DNA of 64,000 bases from Deltaproteobacteria bacterium HGW-Deltaproteobacteria-13 (GCA_002840555.1 PHBJ01000005.1:471902-535901), one strand, 5' to 3'; shown: positions 29,650 to 38,295, counted from the stretch's first letter. Translations and numbers: made by a program. Notes: generated from the letters alone by a model not told the origin.

Positions 29650-31773
29650 TTATTTCTCTTCTTTCATCCTCCTCAATGCTTGTAAAATAACTTGTCCCAC
29701 CGCCTCGCGCCGGGTGTTTTTCTCGGTTTCTGCAACTGGTTGGTACTGCACCTTGACCCGGTAACCTTTAACTCTTTCTTCTTTCCCCGACATCGATGCC
29801 GCCTCTTTTTCCAGGTAGAAAAAAAGATCGTCAGGCTGGAGGAAGAGTACCTTTTCCTGATTGACGGCCTTGATCCTCTGCGACGCAAGGGATTTTACTT
29901 TTTCCAGAAACTTTTTCTCCGTGGAGCACATGATTACCATGTCATAACCGGCAGCTAAGCACTTTTCGATATTGCCCAGTTCATGATTATCGCTTGTGGT
30001 CACGGAAATCTCACAGGCGATTTTTCTGCCATCACGTTCAAGGCTGACATCCACTCTCCCGGCACCATCTGCGACGGATTTTTCCAAAACCACTCGAAAA
30101 CCCTTATTTTCGGCCATCCGCTTGATCAGAGTCTGAAGATAACGATGCTGCGATTTTCCCTTTTGCGGAGTGTCCGGCATGATTACCCCGGATTCTTCTA
30201 AATGCGCGGGAATTGGTTTTTTAGCCTCCGACCTTTCAGGTTTTTCCCGTGCGGGCATAGGAAGCACTTCGACTATATGTTTTTCTACGGCAGGTTTATC
30301 TTCAACGACCTTTGCAGACAACTTTTGTCTCTTTTGGGTATGAGCAATAAGCTCCTTGCGAGACACCAAGTAATTTTTCCCAAACGGATACGATAAAAGG
30401 AAGTGCGCGTATTCATCTTCTTCCATCCCCAATACTTCCCAGGCGGGCTCGATCTCCACTGTCTGCAAAGGAATAACGCCACCTTCAATTTTATGCTTGG
30501 CGTAACAGCATCTTGGCGCTAAATCTTGCAACTCTTCCGTATAATGTTCCCACTCTCCACCCGGATAGATTTTAGCCCCTTCTCCCGAATATCTGAAGGT
30601 TTCTTTGGCTAAAAGCTGGGCATCCTGACGATTGACCCGAAAGCATACCTGCATGCCGGTGTTTCCCAAAATGAGACTACGAAGCTCGGCGGAAATTTGC
30701 GCTAACGTCTGATGAGCCATAATCAGAGACAGGCCGTATTTTCTGGCTTCCGACAAAATTACAGCAAAGGATTCCGTAGCAAAGTTCTGAAACTCATCAA
30801 TGTACATATAGAAAGGAACTCGTTTGCTTTGGGGGATATCCGATCGGGAAAATGCGGCTATCTGAATTTTTGCCATAAGCAGTGATCCCAACAAATCGGC
30901 GGAGTCTTTGAGCTTGCCCTTGTCCAGTCTGACCAAAAGCATCTTTCTGTTGTCCATTATTTCCCGCATATGAAATGTGCTTTTGGTCGAAGAAAACATT
31001 TGTCTTATCCGCTCTTCAGCCAGAAAAGCATTTATCTTGTTCATCACTGGCTCGATCCATGTTATTTGCGTCCGGTCAGTCATCATATCGAACCGGGCAA
31101 AGTAATCGCGGGTCAGCGGATGCTCTACTTTATCAAGAACATTTTTTCTGAATGAGCGGCCAGTCAAGAAAGCTGGCAGTTCGGCCAGACTCAGTTCCGC
31201 TTCTCCGAGAGCTATCAGGGAATTTCGCATGAGGTCTTCCATTCTCACGCCCCAGGCTTCAGCCCAGATTCTGCGGAATGAGCCTACCAGCTCGTTGACC
31301 TGTTCGGAAATGGAGACGCCGGGCAGTTTTTCCAAGGGATTAAAGGTAACTGTAAACGTCTTGTCGGTCGGATCAATGAGAACAATCTTTTTGGATATAT
31401 CCTCATCATCATAACTATAGTGAAGGGAGAAAATGCCTTTGATGTCCTCAATCAAATCTCCATGCGGATCAATGACACCGAAGCCGTTGCCTTTCTCGAT
31501 ATCTTGCAGAATCAGATACTCTAAAAACTTCGTTTTCCCCGTACCAGACGCACCAATAACGTAAAGGTGTGTAGCTCTGTCCTTCTGATTGATTTTGGCC
31601 ATCTGGAACTCGTTTTTGTTCTTACTATAGTACCAGCCGAGATCCAAAGTGCCGGGAATCTCTTCATTATAAAATCCGGGTTCTGAGATGACATGTTGAA
31701 CAGAAGTATCTACCAATTTATCTTTTGAAGATCCCTGCTTTTCGTCACCAAAAAGTTTCTTCCATAAGCTCAT
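29650..31773 (-). CDS. VirD4/TraG-type coupling ATPase with C-terminal nuclease-like domain
   Basis: A 707-residue protein. Walker A is GASGTGKT at residues 74-81, followed by FGVIDPHGDLIEDI. Walker B is YMYIDEFQNF near residue 310, with the downstream IMAHQTLAQ typical of TraD/TraG/VirD4 DNA pumps. No membrane segment is seen at its N-terminus. Residues 545-660 look like a PD-(D/E)xK fold: GRVDVSLERDGRKIACEISV, with Asp, Glu and beta-strands in the usual order. It would move or process element DNA during transfer. It is 11 bases downstream of a membrane protein gene that may anchor it. Confidence 0.75.
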   Translation of the reverse strand: MSLWKKLFGDEKQGSSKDKLVDTSVQHVISEPGFYNEEIPGTLDLGWYYSKNKNEFQMAKINQKDRATHLYVIGASGTGKTKFLEYLILQDIEKGNGFGVIDPHGDLIEDIKGIFSLHYSYDDEDISKKIVLIDPTDKTFTVTFNPLEKLPGVSISEQVNELVGSFRRIWAEAWGVRMEDLMRNSLIALGEAELSLAELPAFLTGRSFRKNVLDKVEHPLTRDYFARFDMMTDRTQITWIEPVMNKINAFLAEERIRQMFSSTKSTFHMREIMDNRKMLLVRLDKGKLKDSADLLGSLLMAKIQIAAFSRSDIPQSKRVPFYMYIDEFQNFATESFAVILSEARKYGLSLIMAHQTLAQISAELRSLILGNTGMQVCFRVNRQDAQLLAKETFRYSGEGAKIYPGGEWEHYTEELQDLAPRCCYAKHKIEGGVIPLQTVEIEPAWEVLGMEEDEYAHFLLSYPFGKNYLVSRKELIAHTQKRQKLSAKVVEDKPAVEKHIVEVLPMPAREKPERSEAKKPIPAHLEESGVIMPDTPQKGKSQHRYLQTLIKRMAENKGFRVVLEKSVADGAGRVDVSLERDGRKIACEISVTTSDNHELGNIEKCLAAGYDMVIMCSTEKKFLEKVKSLASQRIKAVNQEKVLFLQPDDLFFYLEKEAASMSGKEERVKGYRVKVQYQPVAETEKNTRREAVGQVILQALRRMKEEK

Positions 31774-31784
31774 TCTATTTTATC

Positions 31785-32441
31785 CTATGAGATACCCAGG
31801 AATCCTCTGGACTTTCTTTCTATCTTGGATGGATCTTGCTTGAGATCAAGCATCAACTTATCGACGCTTTTCAATACCGCATGATGGACAACAGTGGCGT
31901 AGGCCCGTAAATCCTGCTGGTCGAAAAGGTCAAGTTCTCTCAGTGCCTCCGATGCCGTTTTTACGAAAGGAATAAGTGAAGCAAGCGCTTGCCATATGGA
32001 TGGTCTGTAAGTCAAATACCAAGACACATCAAGGTGATTGCCGAAGTCTCTGGCATTCACGAATATCTGGTATGGTTTGAGCCTGAAACTTCCCGAATAA
32101 ACAACTACTAAAAATTCTCTTGCCTTTCCGAACATGCTACTGACAAATCCTGGAGAAATCGATTCGTTTGTTATGCAAAGAGGATCTACATTATTTTCTT
32201 TTATGAAAGCCTCTGCGCTGTGAAAAACTCCCTCTGCCTTTCCTTGAGCATTCTCAATGAGCGTACACCAGGAATCTTCAACCTGATCTTTCCTTAAGAT
32301 GCTATCCGGTTTTAGCGCCATGAAGATTGCTATGCCCATCATTACAATACCAATTACGACCAAATTTCTGCTAAACAAAATACCCATTAAAAAGAAAACG
32401 GAACCGACTGCAAGAAGAAACGACATTACTGATTTTGGCAT
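31785..32441 (-). CDS. Membrane protein encoded with the coupling ATPase
   Basis: A 218-residue protein with two hydrophobic segments in its first 45 residues (FLLAVGSVFFLMGILF and LVVIGIVMMGIAIFMAL). The rest is soluble and presumably cytoplasmic. No family is recognised. The close spacing to the TraG-like gene suggests a membrane partner that replaces the missing N-terminal anchor of that ATPase. Confidence 0.6.
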   Translation of the reverse strand: MPKSVMSFLLAVGSVFFLMGILFSRNLVVIGIVMMGIAIFMALKPDSILRKDQVEDSWCTLIENAQGKAEGVFHSAEAFIKENNVDPLCITNESISPGFVSSMFGKAREFLVVVYSGSFRLKPYQIFVNARDFGNHLDVSWYLTYRPSIWQALASLIPFVKTASEALRELDLFDQQDLRAYATVVHHAVLKSVDKLMLDLKQDPSKIERKSRGFLGIS

Positions 32442-32661
32442 TTTGCCCTCCTATCATATTGGCTATTCGCCTGAATTTAATAAGTGGGAATAAACTTAAA
32501 ACTTTATCTTTCAACCATTCGGCATGGATATAATGCGCGGACCAGTTGAAGTGGAGGAATTCATGAATCATTAGTTATTATTGAACATGGAATATAAACT
32601 ATGTTAGAGAAATAGAGTCAAGAAAATTTTAATTTTCATTTGGAAATATATTGTGGCTTAT

Positions 32662-32712
32662 TTAAAGCACAGGCAAAAATTGAGGGAGAGTTTTTGGCTT
32701 GCTATAAAATGA
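32662..32712 (+). pseudogene. Remnant of a serine recombinase 3' end
   Basis: Seventeen codons (LKHRQKLRESFWLAIK, stop) match the last codons of the recombinase at 41,596-43,182 (LKHWQELRESFWLTA, stop), with strong DNA identity. Nothing upstream is coding. Confidence 0.7.
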
Positions 32713-32720
32713 AATAACTT

Positions 32721-33245
32721 TTAGCGGCAGTATCCTTTTTTCTTAGCCCATGTCAATAAGTCACAATATTTTAATACGCACGCTCTTTCTGCATCAAGGC
32801 AGCCGATCTTTTTGTCTCCGTGTTCCAGATGTACTGATCCTCTGTTGTTATAAAATTGCGCAGCATTTGAATCAAAAAGAATGGCTTCATCAAAATCTTT
32901 GATTGCCTCTTTATAATGGCCAGTTTTTTCGTAAATAGTTCCCCGGTTATTATAATAATCGGCATTTGTTGGATTTAACTGAATTGCTTTGTTGAAGTCA
33001 TCATAGGCCAGTTGATTTTTACCTGTAGTCATATAGATACTGCCGCGCATGTTATATGTGTCGGCATTATCCGGTTGAAGTTGAATTGCTTTGGTTAAAT
33101 ATTCAATTGCCTTTTGCGGTTCCTTAAATTTCTCACTCAATAATGCGTTTGCTTTGTTGATCAAGTCCGACGCCGTTTCGCTTTTTCCTGAACAGGAACA
33201 TAGAAAGGCCAGAAAAAGAAAGATGGGAATAATGATTTTGTGCAT
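32721..33245 (-). CDS. TPR-repeat lipoprotein
   Basis: A 174-residue protein. The N-terminus MHKIIIPIFLFLAFLCSCSG is a lipoprotein signal with a Cys near residue 17. Three TPR units follow (AIEYLTKAIQLQPDNADTYN, YDDFNKAIQLNPTNADYYN, IKDFDEAILFDSNAAQFYN), then a cysteine-containing tail. It is likely a periplasmic protein-protein adaptor. A damaged partial copy lies at 36.2 kb. Confidence 0.75.
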   Translation of the reverse strand: MHKIIIPIFLFLAFLCSCSGKSETASDLINKANALLSEKFKEPQKAIEYLTKAIQLQPDNADTYNMRGSIYMTTGKNQLAYDDFNKAIQLNPTNADYYNNRGTIYEKTGHYKEAIKDFDEAILFDSNAAQFYNNRGSVHLEHGDKKIGCLDAERACVLKYCDLLTWAKKKGYCR

Positions 33246-33321
33246 AACACATCCTTTGCCTCAGTTTTTTTCACAATTAGCAAGATCATAATACTAAGCA
33301 ACTATTTACTTTTCAAATGTT

Positions 33322-33372
33322 AATTTGAAGCGCTGGCAAGAATTGAGACAGTGTTTTTCACCTAAATTTTGA
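33322..33372 (+). pseudogene. Second remnant of a serine recombinase 3' end
   Basis: Seventeen codons (NLKRWQELRQCFSPKF, stop) resemble the recombinase C-terminus LKHWQELRESFW. It lies 610 bases after the previous remnant. The stretch 33,373-33,817 is AT-rich and I see no gene in it; it presumably holds the promoter of the next gene. Confidence 0.55.
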
Positions 33373-33817
33373 ATGCTTTCAGAAGACTGGAACAGAACAA
33401 TCTTAAAGATTTAAACCCAATATTGATTCTTTTTATAAAAAAATAATGAATATAAAATAGTCTTTTCTATTCAAAAATTCCTCTTTCGAGGGATTGACAG
33501 TTCTTATATTTTATAATAATGATGATACGTATTTCACGTATAAATAATACACCTTATTTCTTACAAGGGGTATGACCTGATTAGCTTCAATTTCGATTCA
33601 TGAAATTGTTAAGTTAAATGTCACACATTATGCAGAGGGTATTGATGATACCTTTGGTTTTTGCATGTTTCACTAAAATAAGTTTGTAGTGTTCGAGATA
33701 GGACTGAATGTTTGTTTTTCAGACCGATTCAGTGTTTTGGTTTGAAATAAACATAGAGTAGTGTCTATCAGTCAAACTTTGCCGTTATCTTAATGTATCA
33801 AAAAAAAGGAGGCTCTC

Positions 33818-35908
33818 ATGAATAAAAAGTTTAGATTTATCTTACTTTTGATTCTCTTCTCAGTATCAATTTCTTTAATCAGACCGGATTTTATATATGC
33901 CGATGGCGTATATCCCACTGGACCAACATGTTCAAAATTATCCACGGCAAAATGGGAGGACACAAATCTTTTTGATTTGACATATGGTTGTATTCCTGCC
34001 GGCTGGGATGCTTTTTTTGAGACAAAGGATGTTCGGGCACAGGTCAAAAATATATCCGATACAATTCAACACCAAGTTGACCAGGGATATAAAATCGGTC
34101 CAGCAATCGGTAACACTTTCAGAGCATTGTACCTTGTCAAACCGTCAGAAATAAAAGCTGTTATTATGGGACAAGATCCGGCCCCCCAACCCGGTTTAGC
34201 TACGGGTCTTGCATTTTCGACAGAACCAGGAGTTAGTTCATCTAAAGTAGCTTCCATTCAGCGTGTCCTTCTTGAAGTACAGAATGAAGGAATGTGCATA
34301 AATCTCAACGATGGAGATTTGAGAAAATGGACTCAGAACGGTGTACTGTTATTGAATATGGCCCTCTCCATTCCCTGTCCTCCCGAAGATTCGAGTTGTA
34401 CGATTGGAGGGCATGTTGCATTATGGGGACTCTTTACAAAATATCTGGTTAACTACATCGATGATAATGCGGGTGCGTCCTCGTTTATTTTGTGGGGTAG
34501 TCGGGCCGGAGCTTACGAGAAAGATGTAAAAAACAAACTACACAATGTTATCAAGGGTGGTCACCCGTCACCACGAGTTCCCGGAGTAAATTTCTTCTGC
34601 AAAAATTATTTTAATTGTGCAAATCAATGGTTGGAAGCAAACAGTCGTGAGGACATCAATTGGAACCTGATCAGTAGTTGTAAATCCTCCCAGCCGTGCA
34701 TTTGGGCATGGCATAGCGGATCGGGAACATCAACATGCAGTCAAAGTTGTACTCTTCAGAAATGTACCGCAACAAATATTCTCGATGTTAAAACAGATCA
34801 ACCGTTCGATGTTGATATTCAGTCATTTACGGGGAAAGCAACTTTTCTGGATATGCTATTAAAAGTTAAGCCTGAGTATATTGATAAGGACTATGACAGA
34901 TCATTTCAGATCATAGGCGGAGATGCATATATTGCTAAATTGAATTCAGACTTCGATCCAAGTGTTTTTAAAAAAATAGTCAATGAATTTAACGGTGACC
35001 AGAACAAACTTGAGCAGGCAATTGATTCCATAAAAGGTCAAACGTCAACACCCGGAACCGTTTATAATGTGATTCTCAAAGCTGTAACTAATGTTGCAAC
35101 AGATCCCAAAATGGCAGCAGAGCTAATCGCGCCAACTCTTTCAATTGCTTCCGGCGCGGGAACAACTATTCATTTCGGTAGTGTTATTGCTGACGAGGTG
35201 GGATATGCGTCGCCTAATGCAAAAGTGAAGAATCCGGAGAAAACCGGTCGCGGGTATGCAAGCGCCCTTCCGGCGCGGAAACTTCTTGACGCTTCCGATG
35301 TTTATTATCTGAAAGAAATCAATAAAATCCTGCAAGCTGGTGATACGAATGACCCCCAGTCTTTCTTTAGTGCAATCATGAATGTTTTGACTCAATGCAA
35401 TGCTGGCAATATTAGCTCACTTAACGATCAAGACAGAGAAGGCGTTGGTGATTTTCTGGCAGTATATTTTGCAGAGGCTGATCGCAATGCCATGAGTAAT
35501 CTTAAACAGCATTCATGGCAGAAGGATCTTCTTCATGCATCCTGTCTGGGCAGTTATGTTGCCAGTGCCGGAGGAGATACAACTAAATTCTGGGCGAAGG
35601 GAAAGTCAGGCAGTGGCATTGGTAATACCAGAACGGCTCGTCACAAATTAGCTATGCAAGTATGTAATGCTGAAAAGAAGATAAACTCAACTGTATTTAA
35701 CGCCCTTCAGAATCTTATCGGTGGTGAAATCAAATCATATGGAGGCGACTTGTTTCAGCAGTTGGCCGATTATCTTAATAACCCCAAGAATTCGGCAGCC
35801 ATTCTTGCCAATGCTGACAAAATTTCCAAAGCAGCTACAGACTTTATGGTCGCGATTCATGATGATGCACAACAAATTAAGGATACCGGAGTTCCAATAA
35901 ATATTTAG
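33818..35908 (+). CDS. Secreted uracil-DNA-glycosylase-like protein
   Basis: A 696-residue protein. Residues 1-28 are a signal peptide. Residues 90-265 match family-1 uracil-DNA glycosylase in order: AVIMGQDPAP (motif A, Asp120), GLAFS (Phe133), GVLLLNMALS (Asn180), FILWGSRA and GGHPSPR (His239), then a FFCKNYFNCANQWL segment. The motif-A Tyr of GQDPYH is Ala here, and its His is Pro. A Cys-rich linker (about 277-315) and a 380-residue C-terminal region of unknown fold follow. Known UNG enzymes are cytoplasmic; export of one is odd. AAGGAGG precedes the ATG. Role unknown; it may act on foreign or extracellular DNA, or be a delivered effector. Confidence 0.8.
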   Translation: MNKKFRFILLLILFSVSISLIRPDFIYADGVYPTGPTCSKLSTAKWEDTNLFDLTYGCIPAGWDAFFETKDVRAQVKNISDTIQHQVDQGYKIGPAIGNTFRALYLVKPSEIKAVIMGQDPAPQPGLATGLAFSTEPGVSSSKVASIQRVLLEVQNEGMCINLNDGDLRKWTQNGVLLLNMALSIPCPPEDSSCTIGGHVALWGLFTKYLVNYIDDNAGASSFILWGSRAGAYEKDVKNKLHNVIKGGHPSPRVPGVNFFCKNYFNCANQWLEANSREDINWNLISSCKSSQPCIWAWHSGSGTSTCSQSCTLQKCTATNILDVKTDQPFDVDIQSFTGKATFLDMLLKVKPEYIDKDYDRSFQIIGGDAYIAKLNSDFDPSVFKKIVNEFNGDQNKLEQAIDSIKGQTSTPGTVYNVILKAVTNVATDPKMAAELIAPTLSIASGAGTTIHFGSVIADEVGYASPNAKVKNPEKTGRGYASALPARKLLDASDVYYLKEINKILQAGDTNDPQSFFSAIMNVLTQCNAGNISSLNDQDREGVGDFLAVYFAEADRNAMSNLKQHSWQKDLLHASCLGSYVASAGGDTTKFWAKGKSGSGIGNTRTARHKLAMQVCNAEKKINSTVFNALQNLIGGEIKSYGGDLFQQLADYLNNPKNSAAILANADKISKAATDFMVAIHDDAQQIKDTGVPINI

Positions 35909-35971
35909 GTGTTATTGGATTATACGAAGATATAACAATAGTGATCATTAAAAATATTTAGGAGAAATTAA

Positions 35972-36178
35972 ATGGCTAGAGATAAAGCAAAAGATGATAA
36001 GTATTTTAATTGCAGTCAAGCTTATGAATTAAATTATGTCGCAAGTCTTTATTCAGAAGAACAAAAAGTTTTAGATTTCCTAAAGAAAAAGTGTGCTGAT
36101 GGCACAATCAAGTATTTCAAACATATTCAAGTGTATGAGTTAATTAAGAAGGAGCTTGGCTATCCGATCCCTGTATAA
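35972..36178 (+). CDS. Small protein downstream of the UDG-like gene
   Basis: A 68-residue soluble protein, 63 bases after the UDG-like gene and preceded by AGGAGA. It shares its length and a YELNY segment near its start with the 68-residue protein at 51,498, so the two may be distant relatives. Its position would fit a partner or immunity protein, but there is no direct evidence. Confidence 0.5.
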   Translation: MARDKAKDDKYFNCSQAYELNYVASLYSEEQKVLDFLKKKCADGTIKYFKHIQVYELIKKELGYPIPV

Positions 36179-36228
36179 AATACAGGAAATCACTATTTAG
36201 CAACGAATGAATCACGTTGGGCGAACGG

Positions 36229-36340
36229 CTTGATAGTAGATAGTTTTATCATCAACATTCATTGGATTTAGCTGAATTGCGTTGGTTAAATATTCAATTG
36301 CCTTTTGCGGTTCGTTAAATTCTTTCTCACTCAATATGCA
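36229..36340 (-). pseudogene. Damaged partial copy of the TPR lipoprotein gene
   Basis: Bases 36,270-36,330 are nearly identical to part of the TPR gene at 33,070-33,140 (coding EPQKAIEYLT-AIQL). Both flanks are lost and there is no signal peptide. Confidence 0.7.
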
Positions 36341-36448
36341 TTTGCAAAGAAAATTCACGCCATCAGACAGAAAATGCTCGCCCAATCCGAAGAACTCGAA
36401 AATCAATTCTAAGCCCTGATGCAAAAGGCATTCAAGGGCGAATTGTAA
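36341..36448 (+). pseudogene. Remnant of a type I restriction HsdS 3' end
   Basis: In one plus-strand frame the bases encode KIHAIRQKMLAQSEELENQF, a stop, then ALMQKAFKGEL and a final stop. This matches the C-terminus typical of HsdS specificity subunits. The rest of the gene and hsdR/hsdM are absent. Confidence 0.65.
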
Positions 36449-36581
36449 TTCGTGTCGCTCTACTCAAAAATATAAATTATTTTTCGCCATAAAAATGCCC
36501 CATAATGTTTGGGTATTTTTTATGTCACAAAATCCACCCAATCTCGCTATAATGTAAAAAGTGGACAAGAGATGGCAACCA

Positions 36582-36609
36582 TTGACGAATCCCGTGGCGG
36601 TTGTATAAT
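36582..36609 (+). promoter_or_regulatory. Sigma-70-type promoter
   Basis: TTGACG and TATAAT are separated by 16 bases. It reads toward a structured segment that ends in a terminator, not directly toward a gene. Confidence 0.6.
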
Positions 36610-36615
36610 CTTGAG

Positions 36616-36877
36616 TCCCTGTTCTTTATATCAACAATTTAATACTCTACCCTTTCCGGTTTAATCGCCCGAAAGTGGCTTCATATGCACCATAAGAAGC
36701 CTGAATGGTAATAAAAAAAACAACAATGCTTGGTATGTTTTCGCATATCACCGGAAGTTGTTTTTCTTTATTACCCCCAGACTTTTTTAGCATAACTACA
36801 AGCCAGTGGTAATAAAAAAAATGTACTTCATCGGACAACTTCCGCGAAGCCTTTTTTATTATCACTGGCTTTTTTTG
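36616..36877 (+). ncRNA. Candidate structured small RNA with two related hairpins
   Basis: The segment lies between the promoter at 36,582 and a terminator. It holds GGCTTC/GAAGCC and TTCCGGT/ACCGGAA pairs and a long hairpin GGTAATAAA...TTTATTACC. A second long hairpin with the same GGTAATAAAAAAA stem start follows. No convincing protein gene is present, and the stem repeats argue for an RNA product or leader. Confidence 0.45.
36801..36877 (+). terminator. Long terminator hairpin
   Basis: AGCCAGTGGTAATAAAAAA (36,801-36,819) pairs with TTTTTTATTATCACTGGCT (36,852-36,870), one mismatch, with an inner CTTC/GAAG and CGG/CCG stem. Seven T residues follow. It can work on the plus strand. Confidence 0.7.
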
Positions 36878-36909
36878 TGCCTTAATTTTTAATCTTTGAC
36901 TCAAAATAT

Positions 36910-37230
36910 ATGAACATCATCTACAAGCACGTTCCCGTAAAAGTAATTTCATTGGATGAACTGCGGGAAAAGGAGAATGACGAAGACGAATCCACATCCT
37001 TTGAACACAAGCTGGGAGCCTTTTGCGAAATGGATACGGAGTCTATCGGTATAAGGGCTGATCTTTCGAGACTTTTTAAAATGGGCTTTTTTTCTACAAG
37101 CGAGAGACGGGCGCTAACTAAAAAGTTAGGCGACTTCAAATTGAATCCTACCGAAAGGAAGGCTTATCAGCGAGCCGTGGAAAAACTTAAGAATTATTAT
37201 ACCAAATTATGCTTACCCTCGAACAAATGA
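36910..37230 (+). CDS. Hypothetical protein of the mobilization region
   Basis: A 106-residue, charged, soluble protein. An acidic stretch (EKENDEDESTS) lies near residues 20-30 and the C-terminal half is basic and helical (SERRALTKKLGDFKLNPTER), suggesting nucleic-acid or protein binding. No family is recognised. It overlaps the next gene by 22 bases. Confidence 0.5.
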   Translation: MNIIYKHVPVKVISLDELREKENDEDESTSFEHKLGAFCEMDTESIGIRADLSRLFKMGFFSTSERRALTKKLGDFKLNPTERKAYQRAVEKLKNYYTKLCLPSNK

Positions 37231-37421
37231 AAAAACTGCTGGACGATCCGTCCATTCCCGACGAGCAGGTTTTGGAAATCCGCGACCAGCTTTATGCCCT
37301 GGCTGAGATCATCTATGAGAAGTGGCAACAGGACAAGAAAGCTGGCAAGCTGCCGGGCAGAAAACCTCCGGAACTGGAAGATTGGTACAGTAGAAAAAAC
37401 AGTATTCCTTCAGGTAGATAA
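37209..37421 (+). CDS. Small helical hypothetical protein
   Basis: A 70-residue protein, mostly helical, starting MLTLEQMKKLLDDPSIPDEQ. Its start lies inside the previous gene, which implies coupled translation. It is the last gene before the palindromic oriT candidate. Function unknown. Confidence 0.5.
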   Translation: MLTLEQMKKLLDDPSIPDEQVLEIRDQLYALAEIIYEKWQQDKKAGKLPGRKPPELEDWYSRKNSIPSGR

Positions 37422-37504
37422 TACTACTACCCGCTTAATTATTCCCCGTATATGGCACGGCACTTTTAAAGCGATAAAAGGGCGTCCTAGCCGTGTTTTA
37501 TGTT

Positions 37505-37623
37505 GGGGCAAAGGGAGTCTGGGGCTTGCAAGCAGGGCATTGCAAATCCCCAGATATTAGCTTCGGACACTATGACGACACGAACCTAATATCTGGGGCT
37601 TCCGCCCACAGACCCCTTGCCCC
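37505..37623. other. Large nested palindrome, candidate oriT
   Basis: Outer arms GGGGCAAAGGGAGTCTGGGGC (37,505-37,525, shown in two parts by structure) and GCCCACAGACCCCTTGCCCC (37,604-37,623) pair with few mismatches. Inside lie a TTGCAA/TTGCAA hairpin and perfect 13-base arms CCCCAGATATTAG/CTAATATCTGGGG (37,548-37,560 and 37,586-37,598), whose loop has TTCG/CGAA. It lies directly before a relaxase-like gene. The shape fits a transfer or single-strand replication origin; no nick site can be assigned. Confidence 0.45.
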
Positions 37624-37637
37624 GTTTTCTCACATTT

Positions 37638-38261
37638 ATGACATCAAAAAGAGACCTGATTCGGTGGTTCGTTAAAGAAGTTCGTTGGGCGACGCCTGCC
37701 AATGTCGCCTATTTCATGGAGGGCAGATGCGATGGCCGCCTCAGGCGCGTCTATTCGTCCGAGCTTTCCGAAATGTGCAGTGTCAAAGACCGGATTCTCC
37801 GCCTGAGACGGATCAGAAACCAAGATGGCAAACAGGCCTACACGGTTAAGGCCAAAACTTTGCCGACCTCTCTGTTCAACCATGATGTTTGTGTCAGGAA
37901 CATTATCGGCAAGTTTCTGCACGACAGAGAAATACAGGAAGTGTCTTTTGAACGACCGGCTGACGCTTCCATAAGTCAGTACCGTTTTGAACTGGACAAC
38001 GGCCACATGAACGAAAGCCAACTCAAAGAAAAGCTGGTCAAGCATTATACCCGTATGCCTGTCCAAGTCATATTCATCATGAGACACCGTGAATATCCAC
38101 GCCTTGAAGCCAAACGGCTCAATAAAATTTTTGAGATTTCGGCAGAGGTGTTTCCGCACCAGCCGAACAAGGTTTTAGGTGCCTGTTATACCAGCTACCT
38201 TGAAAACGGAACCGTTTTCAATCGCAAAGGACAGGCGAAGATAAAACCAATCTACGTTTAA
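37638..38261 (+). CDS. Winged-helix protein, possibly replication-relaxation/relaxase-like
   Basis: A 207-residue protein. Residues 1-70 look like a winged helix (DLIRWFVKEVRWATPANVAYFM, then RILRLRRI). The rest alternates beta strands and helices with ISQYRFELDNGH and a PVQVIFIMRH strand. The layout resembles replication-relaxation proteins of mobile elements (wHTH plus nuclease-like fold), but I cannot see a decisive catalytic motif. The ATG at 37,638 is preferred to an upstream TTG. Its place next to the palindrome supports a mobilization role. Confidence 0.45.
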   Translation: MTSKRDLIRWFVKEVRWATPANVAYFMEGRCDGRLRRVYSSELSEMCSVKDRILRLRRIRNQDGKQAYTVKAKTLPTSLFNHDVCVRNIIGKFLHDREIQEVSFERPADASISQYRFELDNGHMNESQLKEKLVKHYTRMPVQVIFIMRHREYPRLEAKRLNKIFEISAEVFPHQPNKVLGACYTSYLENGTVFNRKGQAKIKPIYV

Positions 38262-38295
38262 CCAAGCTTAACCAAATTAATAGAAAGGAGGTTTT

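Noticed and set aside
36582-36877. Retron ncRNA
   Set aside because: No reverse transcriptase gene lies near it.
36647-36904. 85-codon minus-strand frame
   Set aside because: It runs through two long hairpins and a terminator and has a poly-Lys/Ile content explained by A/T runs.
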